Of a stretch of 64,000 nucleotides of DNA, positions 52,703-62,043 are shown piece after piece (the stretch's first letter is position 1; each line of letters starts with the position of its first letter). The DNA comes from Streptomyces globisporus (lineage in GTDB: Bacteria; Actinomycetota; Actinomycetes; Streptomycetales; Streptomycetaceae). The stretch lies in assembly GCF_003501885.1 (NCBI RefSeq), contig NZ_QWFA01000010.1, positions 1-64,000 of the forward strand. The letters run 5' to 3'. The translations under genes and the position numbers were made by a program. The notes beneath the pieces are model-generated. The model saw nothing but the letters and a program-made list of their open reading frames with translations, had not been told where the DNA came from and made no database searches.

Positions 52703-54184
52703 GTGAGTCTGTCCAGGACACTGATCAACCGCCGCCACCGTGCGGCCACCTCCGCCGCCATGGCGGCGATGCTGTTGGGCACCGCTGTCACGGCGGGCGG
52801 CACCGCCACCGCGGCGGAGAGCGCGGGGGGTGGGCAGCGCGGGGACAATCTCGTCCTCCAGTGGAACCAGGTGACGTACGACGCCATGGTGAAGAAAGCC
52901 GCGCAGACCAACGGCCTCAAGCGCCCGCCGCTCGGCAGCCGGGTGCTCGGCATCGTCCACACCTGCATATACGACGCATGGGCCGCGTACGACAACCGGG
53001 CGGTCGGGACCCAACTGGGCGACGACCTGCGACAGCCGTACTACAAGCGCACCGAAGCCAACCGGAAGATCGCCGTCAACTACGCGGCCTACGACGCTCT
53101 GAGCTACGTGCTCCCCGAGTTCAAGGCCGACTTCGACGCCAAGCTGACAGCCCTCGGCGGAGACCCGGCCAACACCTCGCGGAACACCAGGACCGCTGCC
53201 GGGGTGGCGCACACGGCCTGCGACGCGGTGATCGACGAACGCAGGACGGACGGCTCCAACCAGGAGAACGAGTACGCCGACACGACGGGTTACGTCCCGT
53301 TCAACCCGGTCCAGGACGTGAACGTGCTGGACAAGTCGACCGTCCTGGACCCGATGCGCTGGACTCCGCTCAGTATCAACGGGTTCGTACCGCCGTTCGC
53401 CACTCCCCAGTGGGGTGACGTCAAGCCGTTCGCGATCAAGGACCCGGCGGACTTCATGCCGCCCCCGCCGCCCGCCTACGGGAGCAAGAAGCTCAAGGCG
53501 GACATCAAGACGCTGATGGACCACAACGTCAATCTCACCGATCGCAAGAAGGTGATCTCGGAGTACTGGCTCGAGAACAGTGAGACGCCCGCCGGCCACC
53601 AGAACCAGTGGGCCCAGTACATCTCCCGCCGGGACCGAAACACGCTGGGCGAGGACGTGAAGATGTTCTTCACGCTCAACCTGGCCATGGCCGACGCCGG
53701 TATCGTGGCCTGGAAGAGCAAGGTGCACTACGACTACGCACGCCCCGCGACGGTGATCCGCTACGACCAGTCGGGCCGACAGGTGCCCGGCTACGGCGGT
53801 CGCGGCGAGGGCACGAAGATGATGGCCGGCGAGAAGTGGTTCCCGTACGTCACGACGCCCCCGTTCGCCTCGTACGTCTCGGGGCACGCCGTGTGGGGTG
53901 CTACCGCGGCCGAGTCGCTGAAGCTGTGGACCGGTAGTGACAGGTTCGGTGACTCCTACACCGCCAAGGCCGGTTCGTCCATCTACGAGCCGGGCCTGAG
54001 CCCGACCTCGGACGTGACGCTCAAGTGGGAGACCCTGAGCGAGGCCGCGGAGGAGGACGGCCTCTCCCGCGTCTACGGGGGCGGCCACTGGACGTTCGAC
54101 ATCGACGAGGGCCAGAAGGTCGGCCGGAAGGTGGCCAAGGCCACCTTTGTCGCGGCCAGGAACTACATCAACGGCACCGCCTGA
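52703..54184 (+). CDS. Secreted vanadium-dependent haloperoxidase-like (PAP2) protein
   Basis: A 493-residue exported protein with an Arg-Arg N-terminus (INRRHRA, Tat-like), a hydrophobic stretch and a likely signal-peptidase site near residue 40. The vanadate/phosphate site follows the haloperoxidase consensus: Lys340-x6-Arg347-Pro348, Ser393-Gly394-His395, and Ser455-Arg456-x5-His462-x3-Asp466. This consensus is shared by vanadium haloperoxidases and PAP2 acid phosphatases. It lies beyond the cluster terminator with its own leader, so a role in the angucycline pathway is not supported. Halide oxidation versus phosphatase activity cannot be told apart here. Confidence 0.85.
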   Translation: MSLSRTLINRRHRAATSAAMAAMLLGTAVTAGGTATAAESAGGGQRGDNLVLQWNQVTYDAMVKKAAQTNGLKRPPLGSRVLGIVHTCIYDAWAAYDNRAVGTQLGDDLRQPYYKRTEANRKIAVNYAAYDALSYVLPEFKADFDAKLTALGGDPANTSRNTRTAAGVAHTACDAVIDERRTDGSNQENEYADTTGYVPFNPVQDVNVLDKSTVLDPMRWTPLSINGFVPPFATPQWGDVKPFAIKDPADFMPPPPPAYGSKKLKADIKTLMDHNVNLTDRKKVISEYWLENSETPAGHQNQWAQYISRRDRNTLGEDVKMFFTLNLAMADAGIVAWKSKVHYDYARPATVIRYDQSGRQVPGYGGRGEGTKMMAGEKWFPYVTTPPFASYVSGHAVWGATAAESLKLWTGSDRFGDSYTAKAGSSIYEPGLSPTSDVTLKWETLSEAAEEDGLSRVYGGGHWTFDIDEGQKVGRKVAKATFVAARNYINGTA

Positions 54185-54334
54185 GGCCAGGCGTCCGCCG
54201 GTCTCGTCGGGTGGCGGAGCCCTTCGCGCAAGGCCTTCTGGCGGGTGGTTCCGCAATCGCTACGGGGGCCGACAGCAGCGCTCTCTCCGTAGACTTGAGC
54301 CTGACCCCGCCAACTCCCCTAGTTTGGAGACCTC

Positions 54335-54772
54335 ATGACCGACACCGCACGTTCCACCCGAACTTCGGGGGGGCGCACCGGCGCCGCGATCGCCCTCGCC
54401 GTTGTGGTGGCAACCGCGGCAGCCGGCATCGGTAACACCGTCGTCTCGTTAATCGCCCGCGCGGCCGGTGTCTCGGACGACTTCCCGCCGCTGTGGCCGA
54501 GCGCCTACCTGCCCTCCACCCTGATCGGGGTCCTGGCCGGCGCTGTCGGCTGGCACATCGTGCGCCGCAGAGCCGGTGACCCGGCTGCCGTCCTCCGGTG
54601 GCTCGTGCCCACGGTGGTGGCCGTGTCCCTGATCCCGGACATCGCGACGGGCATCACGGGCAACCAGCCTGCCACCAGCTGGGGCGGCGTCGCCGCCCTC
54701 ATGAGCATGCACCTGGTGGTCGCGGCGGTCGCCGTGCCCGTGTACCGGCGCTTCCTGCCCTTGAACGCCTGA
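54335..54772 (+). CDS. Four-TM membrane protein (DUF6069-like)
   Basis: A 145-residue protein with four hydrophobic helices at about 18-40, 58-76, 88-105 and 115-135. It matches the look of the DUF6069 family of small actinobacterial membrane proteins. No function is known. It is separated by about 150 bases from the haloperoxidase-like gene and is probably transcribed on its own. The ATG is preceded only by a weak RBS. Confidence 0.7.
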   Translation: MTDTARSTRTSGGRTGAAIALAVVVATAAAGIGNTVVSLIARAAGVSDDFPPLWPSAYLPSTLIGVLAGAVGWHIVRRRAGDPAAVLRWLVPTVVAVSLIPDIATGITGNQPATSWGGVAALMSMHLVVAAVAVPVYRRFLPLNA

Positions 54773-54999
54773 GCCGAGCCCGGTGCGGCCCCAGAGGCCG
54801 CACCGGGTGGAGCTGTGTCGGACCCGCGCTGCGCAACGGCGCCTGCGGCTTCCCGCTGAAGCACTCGGCACCACGCGGACCGAGGCCGGGATCCGCAGGA
54901 AGCGAGAGCCCCCGGGCCTCCTATCCTGGGCGGGCGCGAACGGCTTCGGCCCGACGCGAACGACCGTAGGGGCAAAGGCCATCGGGGGATCGGTTCAGC

Positions 55000-57066
55000 A
55001 TGGGCAAGGGCAAGGACAGCCAGGGGTACCCGGCGATGGAGGGCATACGGCCGCTCGTGACCGGTGACCCGGCGCGGATCGGGCCCTATCGGCTACTGGG
55101 ACGGCTCGGTGCGGGCGGGATGGGCCGGGTGTACCTGGCCCGTTCGGCGGGCGGGCGCACCGTCGCCGTGAAGGTGGTGCACGAGGAGCACATCGCGAAC
55201 GGGGAGTTCCGGGCCCGCTTCCGTCGGGAGATCGAGGCCGCCCGCCGCGTCGGCGGGCGGTACACCGCTCCCGTGCTCGACGCCGACGCCGACGCCGAAC
55301 GGCCCTGGGTGGCCACCGGCTACGTCCCCGGCCCCTCCCTCGAACAGGCCGTACGGGAGCACGGGCCGCTGCCCGCCGCCTCGGTCAACGCCCTGGCCGA
55401 GGGGCTGTTGAGGGCCCTGCGCGGCATTCACGCCGCCGGGATCGTCCACCGGGACCTCAAGCCGTCCAACGTCCTGCTCACCGTCGACGGCCCCCGCGTC
55501 ATCGACTTCGGCATCGCCCGCGCGCTCCAGGTCTCCGTGGAGTCCCTGCTGACCAGTACGGGCATGGTCATCGGCTCTCCCGGGTTCATGGCGCCCGAAC
55601 AGATCCTCGGCGAGGAGACCGGAGCGGGGGCGGACGTCTTCTCCCTCGGCTGTGTCCTGATGTACGCGGCCACGGGGCGGCTGCCGTTCGGCGCCGGTGC
55701 GAGCAACCAGCACGCGGTGATGTTCCGGATCGTCCAGTCCCCGCCGGACCTCGACGCGGTGGAGGACGCCTCCCTGCGCGAGCTGATCGAACGCTGCCTG
55801 ACCAAAGCCGCCGCCGAACGCCCGGGAGTGGACGAGCTGTTGGGGTGCCTGGCGCCTGACCGGTCCTCGGACGCCTTGCGTGGTGCCTGGCTGCCGCCGG
55901 TGCTCCTGGCCCGGCTGGCGCAGCAGTCGGCGCTGCTGCTCGACGCGGATGTTCCGGAGACCTCGGACGTACCGGCGCCTGTGCGGGCGGGGGGCGCCGA
56001 GGAGCCTGCTTCTTCGGTTGTTCCTGAGGCTCCCGTTGTTCCTGAGGCTCCCGTGCCCGAGCCGCGTGACCTCGGTACGGTCGATCTGAGGCCGGCACCG
56101 GCGAAGGACGACGAGGCGGGCAGCCTGTCACCGGACCCGGCCCCGGACCCGGACCCGGACTCTTCCCCGGCATCGGCATCGGCATCGGGCCCGGCCCCGG
56201 CCTTGTCCCCTGGTCCCGAGCCGGCTGGTGCCGCCGGTGCCGGGGACCGGCCAGGGAGTGGGCGTCGGCGTCGTGCCTGGGTCGTCGCGGCCGTCGTCGT
56301 CGCCGTGCTGGCTGCCGGGGGCACCACCGCCTTCCTCAACCGCGGCCCCGGTGGCGCCGACCCCGGGGGCGGAGAGGCTGCCGCGCCGCCCGCCGCCAGT
56401 GACGGACCGTCCGGCGCCCCGTCCTCCCCGGCCGGGGAGGACGACTCCAAGGGCAGCGAGAAGGACAAGGGCAAGGACAAGGACAACGGCAAGGAAGACG
56501 GGAAGGACAAGGAAGGTACAGAAGAGGAGCAGGGCGGAGAGGACGGCGGCGACTCCGGCGGCGGGCAGAGCGACGGGGCCGGTTCCGGCGAGGGCGCGTC
56601 CTCGGGCGGAGGCGAGGGGGCCGGAGCTTCCGGCGGAGGCGGCACACAGGACGGGTCCGGCTCGTCCGGTTCGGGGGGCTCCGGCGGTGCCGCGAAGCCG
56701 CCCGCCCAGGACCCCGCCCCGGACGGCCGGGTGCCGCAGCAGTTCGTCGGGACCTGGTCCATCGCGTCCCAGTACGACGCCCTCCAGCCGCACACCGTGG
56801 TCATCCGGCGGGTGTCGCCCGGGCAGTCGGCGGTGACCCTCATCGCCGACGTCCAGGGGTCGGGGCACTGCGAGTACACGGCGAAGCTCAGCTCCGTGGC
56901 GGACGGCGGGAACCGGATCAACGTCGGTACCGCCGTGGTGGACAAGGCCCGTTCCGGCGGGGTGTGCCGCGACACCGACCCCTCGTTCTTCACCGTCGCC
57001 GGCTCCGGCATCCTGCACGACGTCGGGCCCGCCCACGGCAGCGGCTATCGCTACAACCGCGCCTGA
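55000..57066 (+). CDS. Membrane-bound Ser/Thr protein kinase with extracellular domain
   Basis: A 688-residue Hanks-type kinase. The kinase domain is at about 27-285: GAGGMGRVYLA (P-loop), AVKVV (Lys), HRDLKPSN (catalytic loop), DFGIA, and GSPGFMAPEQ. A Pro/Ala-rich juxtamembrane linker follows. One TM helix lies at about 424-447 (WVVAAVVVAVLAAGGTTA). The outer part has a Lys/Asp/Glu-rich stretch, a long Gly/Ser-rich linker, and a compact C-terminal domain (QFVGTWSIASQYD to the end) that looks like a sensor. PASTA repeats are absent. Its signal is unknown; it is convergent with the GntR gene. Confidence 0.9.
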   Translation: MGKGKDSQGYPAMEGIRPLVTGDPARIGPYRLLGRLGAGGMGRVYLARSAGGRTVAVKVVHEEHIANGEFRARFRREIEAARRVGGRYTAPVLDADADAERPWVATGYVPGPSLEQAVREHGPLPAASVNALAEGLLRALRGIHAAGIVHRDLKPSNVLLTVDGPRVIDFGIARALQVSVESLLTSTGMVIGSPGFMAPEQILGEETGAGADVFSLGCVLMYAATGRLPFGAGASNQHAVMFRIVQSPPDLDAVEDASLRELIERCLTKAAAERPGVDELLGCLAPDRSSDALRGAWLPPVLLARLAQQSALLLDADVPETSDVPAPVRAGGAEEPASSVVPEAPVVPEAPVPEPRDLGTVDLRPAPAKDDEAGSLSPDPAPDPDPDSSPASASASGPAPALSPGPEPAGAAGAGDRPGSGRRRRAWVVAAVVVAVLAAGGTTAFLNRGPGGADPGGGEAAAPPAASDGPSGAPSSPAGEDDSKGSEKDKGKDKDNGKEDGKDKEGTEEEQGGEDGGDSGGGQSDGAGSGEGASSGGGEGAGASGGGGTQDGSGSSGSGGSGGAAKPPAQDPAPDGRVPQQFVGTWSIASQYDALQPHTVVIRRVSPGQSAVTLIADVQGSGHCEYTAKLSSVADGGNRINVGTAVVDKARSGGVCRDTDPSFFTVAGSGILHDVGPAHGSGYRYNRA

Positions 57067-57121
57067 GCGGGCCCGTCACTCCGGAATCGACGGTCCGGAA
57101 CCGGCCGACGTCCGACGCCCG

Positions 57122-57517
57122 TCAGTCCGGCGCCTCGCCCGGGTACGCGTTCTCGAACGCCGCGTGGAACAGCGCCGTGACGTCCTGGCCCGTGAGGCCC
57201 TCGGCGCGGGCCCGGGTCAGCCAGTCGGTGAGGGCGGTGCGGAGCGGGGAGTCGGGGCCGGACTGGGGCTGGGCGAGGGTGCGGGTGATGAACGTGCCCG
57301 CTCCCTGGCGTACCTCCGCGAGGCCCATGCGTTCCAGCTCGCGGTAGGCCTTGAGGGTCGTGTTGGGGTTGACCTTCGTGGTCGCGGCGACCTGGGCCGC
57401 CGTGGGCAGTCGGTCGCCCTCCTCCAGCGCGCCCATGCGCAGCGCCTGCTCGACCTGCCGGACGATCTGGAGATAGGTCGCCACCCCACTGCGCCGGTCG
57501 ATGCGGAAAACGACCAC
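57122..57517 (-). CDS. GntR-family repressor, YtrA type
   Basis: A 131-residue short GntR regulator with the winged HTH (GDRLPTAAQVAATTKVNPNTTLKAYRELERMGL) and a short C-terminal dimer helix, as in the YtrA subfamily that controls ABC transporter operons. I chose the GTG at 57517, which gives MVVFRIDRRSGVATYLQI and has GGAAGG 8 bases upstream; a GTG at 57547 is an alternative. It is the last gene of an operon with the ABC permease and ATPase genes, and likely represses that operon through the inverted repeat at 59542-59569. Confidence 0.88.
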   Translation of the reverse strand: MVVFRIDRRSGVATYLQIVRQVEQALRMGALEEGDRLPTAAQVAATTKVNPNTTLKAYRELERMGLAEVRQGAGTFITRTLAQPQSGPDSPLRTALTDWLTRARAEGLTGQDVTALFHAAFENAYPGEAPD

Positions 57518-57572
57518 GGACTTCACCTTCCGCTCGATTGCCGACACTTTACGTAGGGGAGGGGGCGGTCGG

Positions 57573-58568
57573 TCACAGCGGGCGGCGCGAGGTCCACCAG
57601 AGGGTGAACGCCGTGAGCAGGGCCGTCCCGGCGAGCAGGATGCCTGCCGCGAGCCACTGCATTCCCGCCATCTGGTCGTAACCGATGTACTCGATCACGT
57701 CGTTGACGATGCCGTGCTCCTTGATGCACGCGTTCTGCGCCTTCTCGGTCGCCTCGGCGCAGCGACCCCAGTTGTACAGGGTGCCGTCGGCGCTGCCCAC
57801 CCAACGGTCCACCTCGTACGCGTCGTGGAAGCGGGCCGGGAGTTCGGTGTCCTTCGGGTACGTGAACATCTGCGGCGAGCCGAGCCGTACGCGGATCTCG
57901 TCCCAGACGAACACGGTGGTGACCGAGGTGAAGAGGAACGTGCCCACCATGGCCGGGAGCATCCGGCGGACCAGGGCGCCGATGGTGACGCCGGCCGCGG
58001 TGAGGAAGAGAAGGAAGGCGGGGAGGACAGGGCCGGTGTTGTCGAAGGTGACGCCGTCGATCCACGCGCTGGGGAAGAGCGAGCGGTGCGGCTTCCACCA
58101 CCAGGTGAACAGTGCCGAGACCACCAGGCCGGAGACCAGCGCGAGGCCGTAGGCCAGGCCCAGCTTGGCGATCAGCCACTGGCGGCGGGTCACGGACTGG
58201 GTGGTGACGAGCTGTGCGGTGCCGTTCTCCTGGTCGCCCGCGATCAGCGGGGCGCCGACGAAGACGGCGAGGATCAGCGGCAGGCCGTTGATGATGCTGG
58301 TGATGTATTCGTAGCCGCGGTTGTTCTCCATCGGCCGGCCGGGGTCCTTCTCCGGCCAGCCCTTGGCGTCGAGCAGCTGCACCAGCTCGTGGCGCTCCCA
58401 GAGGATCCAGAGGGCGGTGAGCGCCGTGAGGCCGAGGACGCAGGCCAGCGCGACCCGGTGCTGGCGGACGACGAGCCAGGGGAGGCCGCGCAACAGGCGG
58501 CGTCCGGAGCCGAGTTCGGAGGGCTTCCCGGGCATTCCGGGCTTCTCGGTGAGGGTGGTGCTGCTCAT
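57573..58568 (-). CDS. ABC transporter permease
   Basis: A 331-residue membrane protein with about six to seven hydrophobic helices and a large loop between the second and third. It fits the ABC-2 type permeases paired with YtrA-like regulators. Its ATG overlaps the end of the ATPase gene by 4 bases. What is transported is not readable; related systems respond to cell-envelope antibiotics. Confidence 0.82.
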   Translation of the reverse strand: MSSTTLTEKPGMPGKPSELGSGRRLLRGLPWLVVRQHRVALACVLGLTALTALWILWERHELVQLLDAKGWPEKDPGRPMENNRGYEYITSIINGLPLILAVFVGAPLIAGDQENGTAQLVTTQSVTRRQWLIAKLGLAYGLALVSGLVVSALFTWWWKPHRSLFPSAWIDGVTFDNTGPVLPAFLLFLTAAGVTIGALVRRMLPAMVGTFLFTSVTTVFVWDEIRVRLGSPQMFTYPKDTELPARFHDAYEVDRWVGSADGTLYNWGRCAEATEKAQNACIKEHGIVNDVIEYIGYDQMAGMQWLAAGILLAGTALLTAFTLWWTSRRPL

Positions 58569-59509
58569 GCGGCCTGGGTCCCTTCGGCTTCGACGCGGGC
58601 GCCCTGGGTGTAGAGCGGGGGCGCGTCCGAGGAGCGGAGATGGGCGAGGAGGACTTCTTCCAGCGAGGGTTCGGCCCTCTCCCAGTCGGCCGGGAACGGG
58701 CCCCTCGGCCGGACCATCGCCTGGAACTGCCGGCCCTGCACGCGGGATTCCACGACCGTGTGGCCGGCGAGTTCTGGCGGCAGCGAACCGTCCCGGGACA
58801 CCCCGGTGACCAGGGTGTGGGCCGGTACGAGCGCGTCGGCGTCACCGGCCATGCGGATACGGCCCTCGGAGACGACCAGCAGGTAGTCGCACATGTCCTC
58901 CAGCTCGGTAAGCATGTGCGAGGACATCACCACCGTGGTGCCGCGCTCGACGGCCTCCGCCATCAGCAGGGTGCTCATCTCGTCCCGGGCCAGCGGGTCG
59001 AGGTCCGACATCGGCTCGTCCAGGAGCAGCAGATCGGGCCGCTTGCCGAAGGCGAGCGCGAAGGCGACCCGGGTGCGCTGGCCGCCGGAGAGCGTGCCGA
59101 CCTTCGCGCCCATCGGGACGTTGCCCGCGCGGACGATCCGCTCCGCCGCGGCCGCGTCCCAGCCGGGGTTCAGCTCGGCGCCCATCCGCAGCGTCTCGGC
59201 CACGGTGAACCGCTTGAACAGCGGCTTGTCCTGGCCGAGGAACGCGACCTGGGGCAGTACGGCGGGGTCGTCGACCGGTACGCCGAAGACGCGCAGGTCG
59301 CCGGCGGTCGGCTGCACCTGCCGGGTCGCCAGCCCGAGCAGGGTGCTCTTGCCGGCTCCGTTCGGGCCGACCAGACCGCAGATGCGGCCGGCCGGGATCC
59401 GGAAGGAGCAGTCGCGCAGCGCCCAGCCGCGCCGGTAGCGCTTGCCCAGCCCGCGGGCCTCCAGTGCCCAGTTGCCGGACGTCGCGTTCGGGGTGCTCGT
59501 GTCTGCCAC
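58565..59509 (-). CDS. ABC transporter ATP-binding protein
   Basis: A 314-residue ABC ATPase: Walker A GPNGAGKST, signature LSGGQRTRVAFAL, Walker B LLLLDEPMSDLDP and the H-loop SSHMLTE. I start it at the GTG at 59509, which has GAGGTGAGG upstream; a longer frame to 59557 would cover the operator. First gene of the three-gene minus-strand operon with the permease and GntR regulator. Confidence 0.92.
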   Translation of the reverse strand: MADTSTPNATSGNWALEARGLGKRYRRGWALRDCSFRIPAGRICGLVGPNGAGKSTLLGLATRQVQPTAGDLRVFGVPVDDPAVLPQVAFLGQDKPLFKRFTVAETLRMGAELNPGWDAAAAERIVRAGNVPMGAKVGTLSGGQRTRVAFALAFGKRPDLLLLDEPMSDLDPLARDEMSTLLMAEAVERGTTVVMSSHMLTELEDMCDYLLVVSEGRIRMAGDADALVPAHTLVTGVSRDGSLPPELAGHTVVESRVQGRQFQAMVRPRGPFPADWERAEPSLEEVLLAHLRSSDAPPLYTQGARVEAEGTQAA

Positions 59510-59541
59510 GCGCCTCACCTCGGTTCCGTGATCCGTGATCG

Positions 59542-59569
59542 TGATTCCATGAATCAATTAATGGAATCA
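59542..59569 (-). promoter_or_regulatory. Inverted repeat, likely operator of the ABC/GntR operon
   Basis: TGATTCCAT (59542-59550) and ATGGAATCA (59561-59569) form a perfect 9-bp inverted repeat with a 10-base AT-rich spacer, about 35 bases upstream of the ABC ATPase start. The size and position fit a YtrA-type GntR operator, so autoregulation is probable. Confidence 0.6.
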
Positions 59570-59678
59570 TGGAGTCGTGAGGGAATGACTGTCAAGCCGG
59601 GGTGGTGGGGTGTGCGCGCCGCCACGGTGCCGGGCCGGCACGCTCGTGCTCCCTCCGCCCAGGGCATAGGCTCGCCCC

Positions 59679-60530
59679 ATGGGCAGTCACCCGGAACGTC
59701 TTCCGAACCCGACCACCCCGGCCGGCCGCGAGGGGCTCGACGCCGTACTCGCCCGGCCGGACCGCGCGGTCGTCGCCCTCGACTTCGACGGCACGCTCGC
59801 CGACATCGTCCCGGACCCCGAACAGGCCCGCCCCCACCCCGGCACCGTCGAGGCGCTCGCCGCGCTCGCGCCGAAGGTCGCCGCGGTCGCCGTGATCACC
59901 GGCCGCCCCGCGGGCGTCGCCGTGCGCTACGGCGGCTTCGCGGGCGTCCCCGGTCTGGAGCGCCTCGTCGTGCTCGGGCATTACGGGGCCGAACGCTGGG
60001 ACGCCGTGACCGGTACGGTCCACGCCCCCGCCCCGCATCCGGGCGTCACGGCGGTACGTGCCGAACTCCCCGGCGTACTCCACGAGTTCGGGGCCTGGAA
60101 CGGCACCTGGATCGAGGAGAAGGGGCAGGCCGTCGCCGTCCACACCCGGCGGGCCAAGGATCCGCAGGCGGCCTTCGAGTCGCTGCGCGGGCCCCTCGGT
60201 GAGCTGGCGGCGAAACACGGGCTGATCGTCGAACCGGGGCGGCTGGTACTGGAGTTGCGTCCGCCCGGCATGGACAAGGGCGTCGCGCTCGCCGGGTTCA
60301 TCGCGGAGCTGGACGCGGAGTCCGTGATCTACGCGGGCGACGACCTCGGCGACCTCGCCGCGTTCGCCGCGGTGGAGAAGCTGCGCGGCGAGGGCCCGGA
60401 CGGCATCCCCGGTCTGCTGGTGTGCAGCGGCAGCGCCGAGGTGCCCGAACTGGCCGAGCGCGCCGACCTGTCGGTGCCGGGCCCGGCCGCGGTGGTGGAC
60501 TTCCTGGCGGCCCTGGCGGACCGCCTGTAG
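59679..60530 (+). CDS. otsB: Trehalose-6-phosphate phosphatase
   Basis: A 283-residue HAD-family phosphatase that removes phosphate from trehalose-6-phosphate. The catalytic DFDGTLADI (nucleophile Asp, general acid Asp) is at about residue 36, ITGRP is motif II, MDKGVAL carries the Lys and YAGDDLGD is motif IV. It lies divergent from the ABC operon and convergent to otsA, which together make trehalose. Its 3' end is followed by two partial duplications of itself. Confidence 0.93.
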   Translation: MGSHPERLPNPTTPAGREGLDAVLARPDRAVVALDFDGTLADIVPDPEQARPHPGTVEALAALAPKVAAVAVITGRPAGVAVRYGGFAGVPGLERLVVLGHYGAERWDAVTGTVHAPAPHPGVTAVRAELPGVLHEFGAWNGTWIEEKGQAVAVHTRRAKDPQAAFESLRGPLGELAAKHGLIVEPGRLVLELRPPGMDKGVALAGFIAELDAESVIYAGDDLGDLAAFAAVEKLRGEGPDGIPGLLVCSGSAEVPELAERADLSVPGPAAVVDFLAALADRL

Positions 60531-60598
60531 GTCACCATCGAAGTGGCGGCCCCGGCGGACCGCCTGTAGGTCACCACCGGGGTGGCGGACCGCCTGTA
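60515..60598 (+). repeat. Triplicated 3' end of otsB
   Basis: GGCGGACCGCCTGTAGGTCACCA occurs at 60515-60537 and again at 60554-60576, and its first 15 bases a third time at 60584-60598. The unit includes the otsB stop codon, so two extra in-tandem copies of the end of the gene follow it. The inner GGCGGACCGCC can also fold. Confidence 0.8.
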
Positions 60599-60613
60599 AC
60601 GCCGCAAGGGGTC

Positions 60614-62005
60614 TCACCCCTGCCGCAGCGCCTCCAACTGGTCCAGGAACCACCGCTGCGGAGGCAGCGCGGTCGCCGCCTCCGCCAGCCGCTTCGTGCG
60701 GCCCGACCGCTCGTCCCCGCTCATCGTCAGCGCCTCGTGCAGCGCCTCCGCCGTGCCCGTCACGTCGTACGGGTTCACCACGATCGCGTCCTCGCCCAGC
60801 TCCTCGTACGCCCCCGCCTCCCGCGACAGCACCAGCGCGCAGCCGTGGTCCGAGACGACGGGGACCTCCTTGGCGACCAGGTTCATGCCGTCGCGGATCG
60901 GGTTGACCAGGGCCACGTCCGCCAGCCGGTACGCGGCCAGCGAGCGGGCGAAATCGTCCTTGACGTGGAGGACGACCGGCGTCCAACTCTCCGTGCCGTA
61001 CTCGCCGTTGATCTCCGTCGCCAGCGACTGGACCGCCGCCGTGTAGTCCCGGTAGACGGCGAGGTCCTGGCGGGAGGGGTAGGCGAAGGCGATGTGGACG
61101 ACGCGCTCGCGCCACTCGGGCCGGGTCTCCAGCAGCGTGCGGTACGCGTGCAGGCCGCGCACGATGTTCTTGGACAGCTCGGTGCGGTCCACCCGCACGA
61201 TCGTCTTCCTGTTCTCGCCCACCTGCTCGCGCAGCGCCGCCATCCGCTCGTCCACGTCCGCCTCGTGCGAGCGGCGGCGCAGGAAGTCCGCGTCGGCCCC
61301 CAGCCCGTGCACCCCGATCCTGGTCCGGCCCGTGCCGCCGAGGATCTCCGTACAGCAGCCGATGAAGGCGTCCGCCCAGCGGCGGGTCAGGAACGCGGCG
61401 CGGTCCGCGCCGAGGATGCCGCGCAGCAGTTGCTCGGCGATGTCGTCGGGCAGCAGCCGGAAGTAGTCCACCGGGGCCCACGGGGTGTGCGAGAAGTGGC
61501 CGATCCTCAGGTCCGGGCGCAGTTCGCGGAGCATGCCGGGGACCAGGGCCAGGTGGTAGTCCTGGACGAGGACCGCCGCGTCCGGCCCCGCCTCCTGGGC
61601 CAGCGCCTCGGCGAAGGCCCGGTTGTACGTCTCGTAAGCCGCCCACTGCCGCCGGAACTCCGTGTCGAAGACCGGCTCGACGGGGGTCTGGTAGAGCAGG
61701 TGGTGGACGAACCACAGCACCGAGTTCGCGATGCCGTTGTACGCGTCGGCGTGCACCTCGGCGTCGATGTCCAGCATCCGGACACCCGGCTCGCCGACCC
61801 CGCGGCGCACCGCCTCGCGGTCCCCGTCGCCGAGGGCCGCGCAGACCCACAGCTTGTCGTCGACGGCGCTCAGCCCGGAGACGAGACCGCCGCCGCCGCG
61901 CTTGGCGTCGAGCGTCCCGTCCTCGCCGAGCGTGTACGTGATCGGGCCGCGGTTGGACGCGACGAGGACCTGGGCGTTCGAGGAAGACGTTTGCTCGGAG
62001 ACCAT
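60614..62005 (-). CDS. otsA: Trehalose-6-phosphate synthase (GT20)
   Basis: A 463-residue enzyme joining NDP-glucose and glucose-6-phosphate. The ASNRGPITY start, GGGGLVSGL loop, VQDYHLALVPGMLRE, and VNPIRDGMNLVAKE near the C-terminus are standard GT20 motifs. With otsB it forms the OtsAB trehalose route. The two genes are convergent across the small repeat at 60515-60598. Confidence 0.95.
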   Translation of the reverse strand: MVSEQTSSSNAQVLVASNRGPITYTLGEDGTLDAKRGGGGLVSGLSAVDDKLWVCAALGDGDREAVRRGVGEPGVRMLDIDAEVHADAYNGIANSVLWFVHHLLYQTPVEPVFDTEFRRQWAAYETYNRAFAEALAQEAGPDAAVLVQDYHLALVPGMLRELRPDLRIGHFSHTPWAPVDYFRLLPDDIAEQLLRGILGADRAAFLTRRWADAFIGCCTEILGGTGRTRIGVHGLGADADFLRRRSHEADVDERMAALREQVGENRKTIVRVDRTELSKNIVRGLHAYRTLLETRPEWRERVVHIAFAYPSRQDLAVYRDYTAAVQSLATEINGEYGTESWTPVVLHVKDDFARSLAAYRLADVALVNPIRDGMNLVAKEVPVVSDHGCALVLSREAGAYEELGEDAIVVNPYDVTGTAEALHEALTMSGDERSGRTKRLAEAATALPPQRWFLDQLEALRQG

Positions 62006-62043
62006 GTAGCGGAACCTAGCCCGTTCGGGAAGCCGTCAAACGC

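Noticed and set aside
52703-54184. Haloperoxidase-like gene as a pathway halogenase
   Set aside because: It lies beyond a strong terminator, is exported, and family members are common outside such clusters; listed as a neighbour only.
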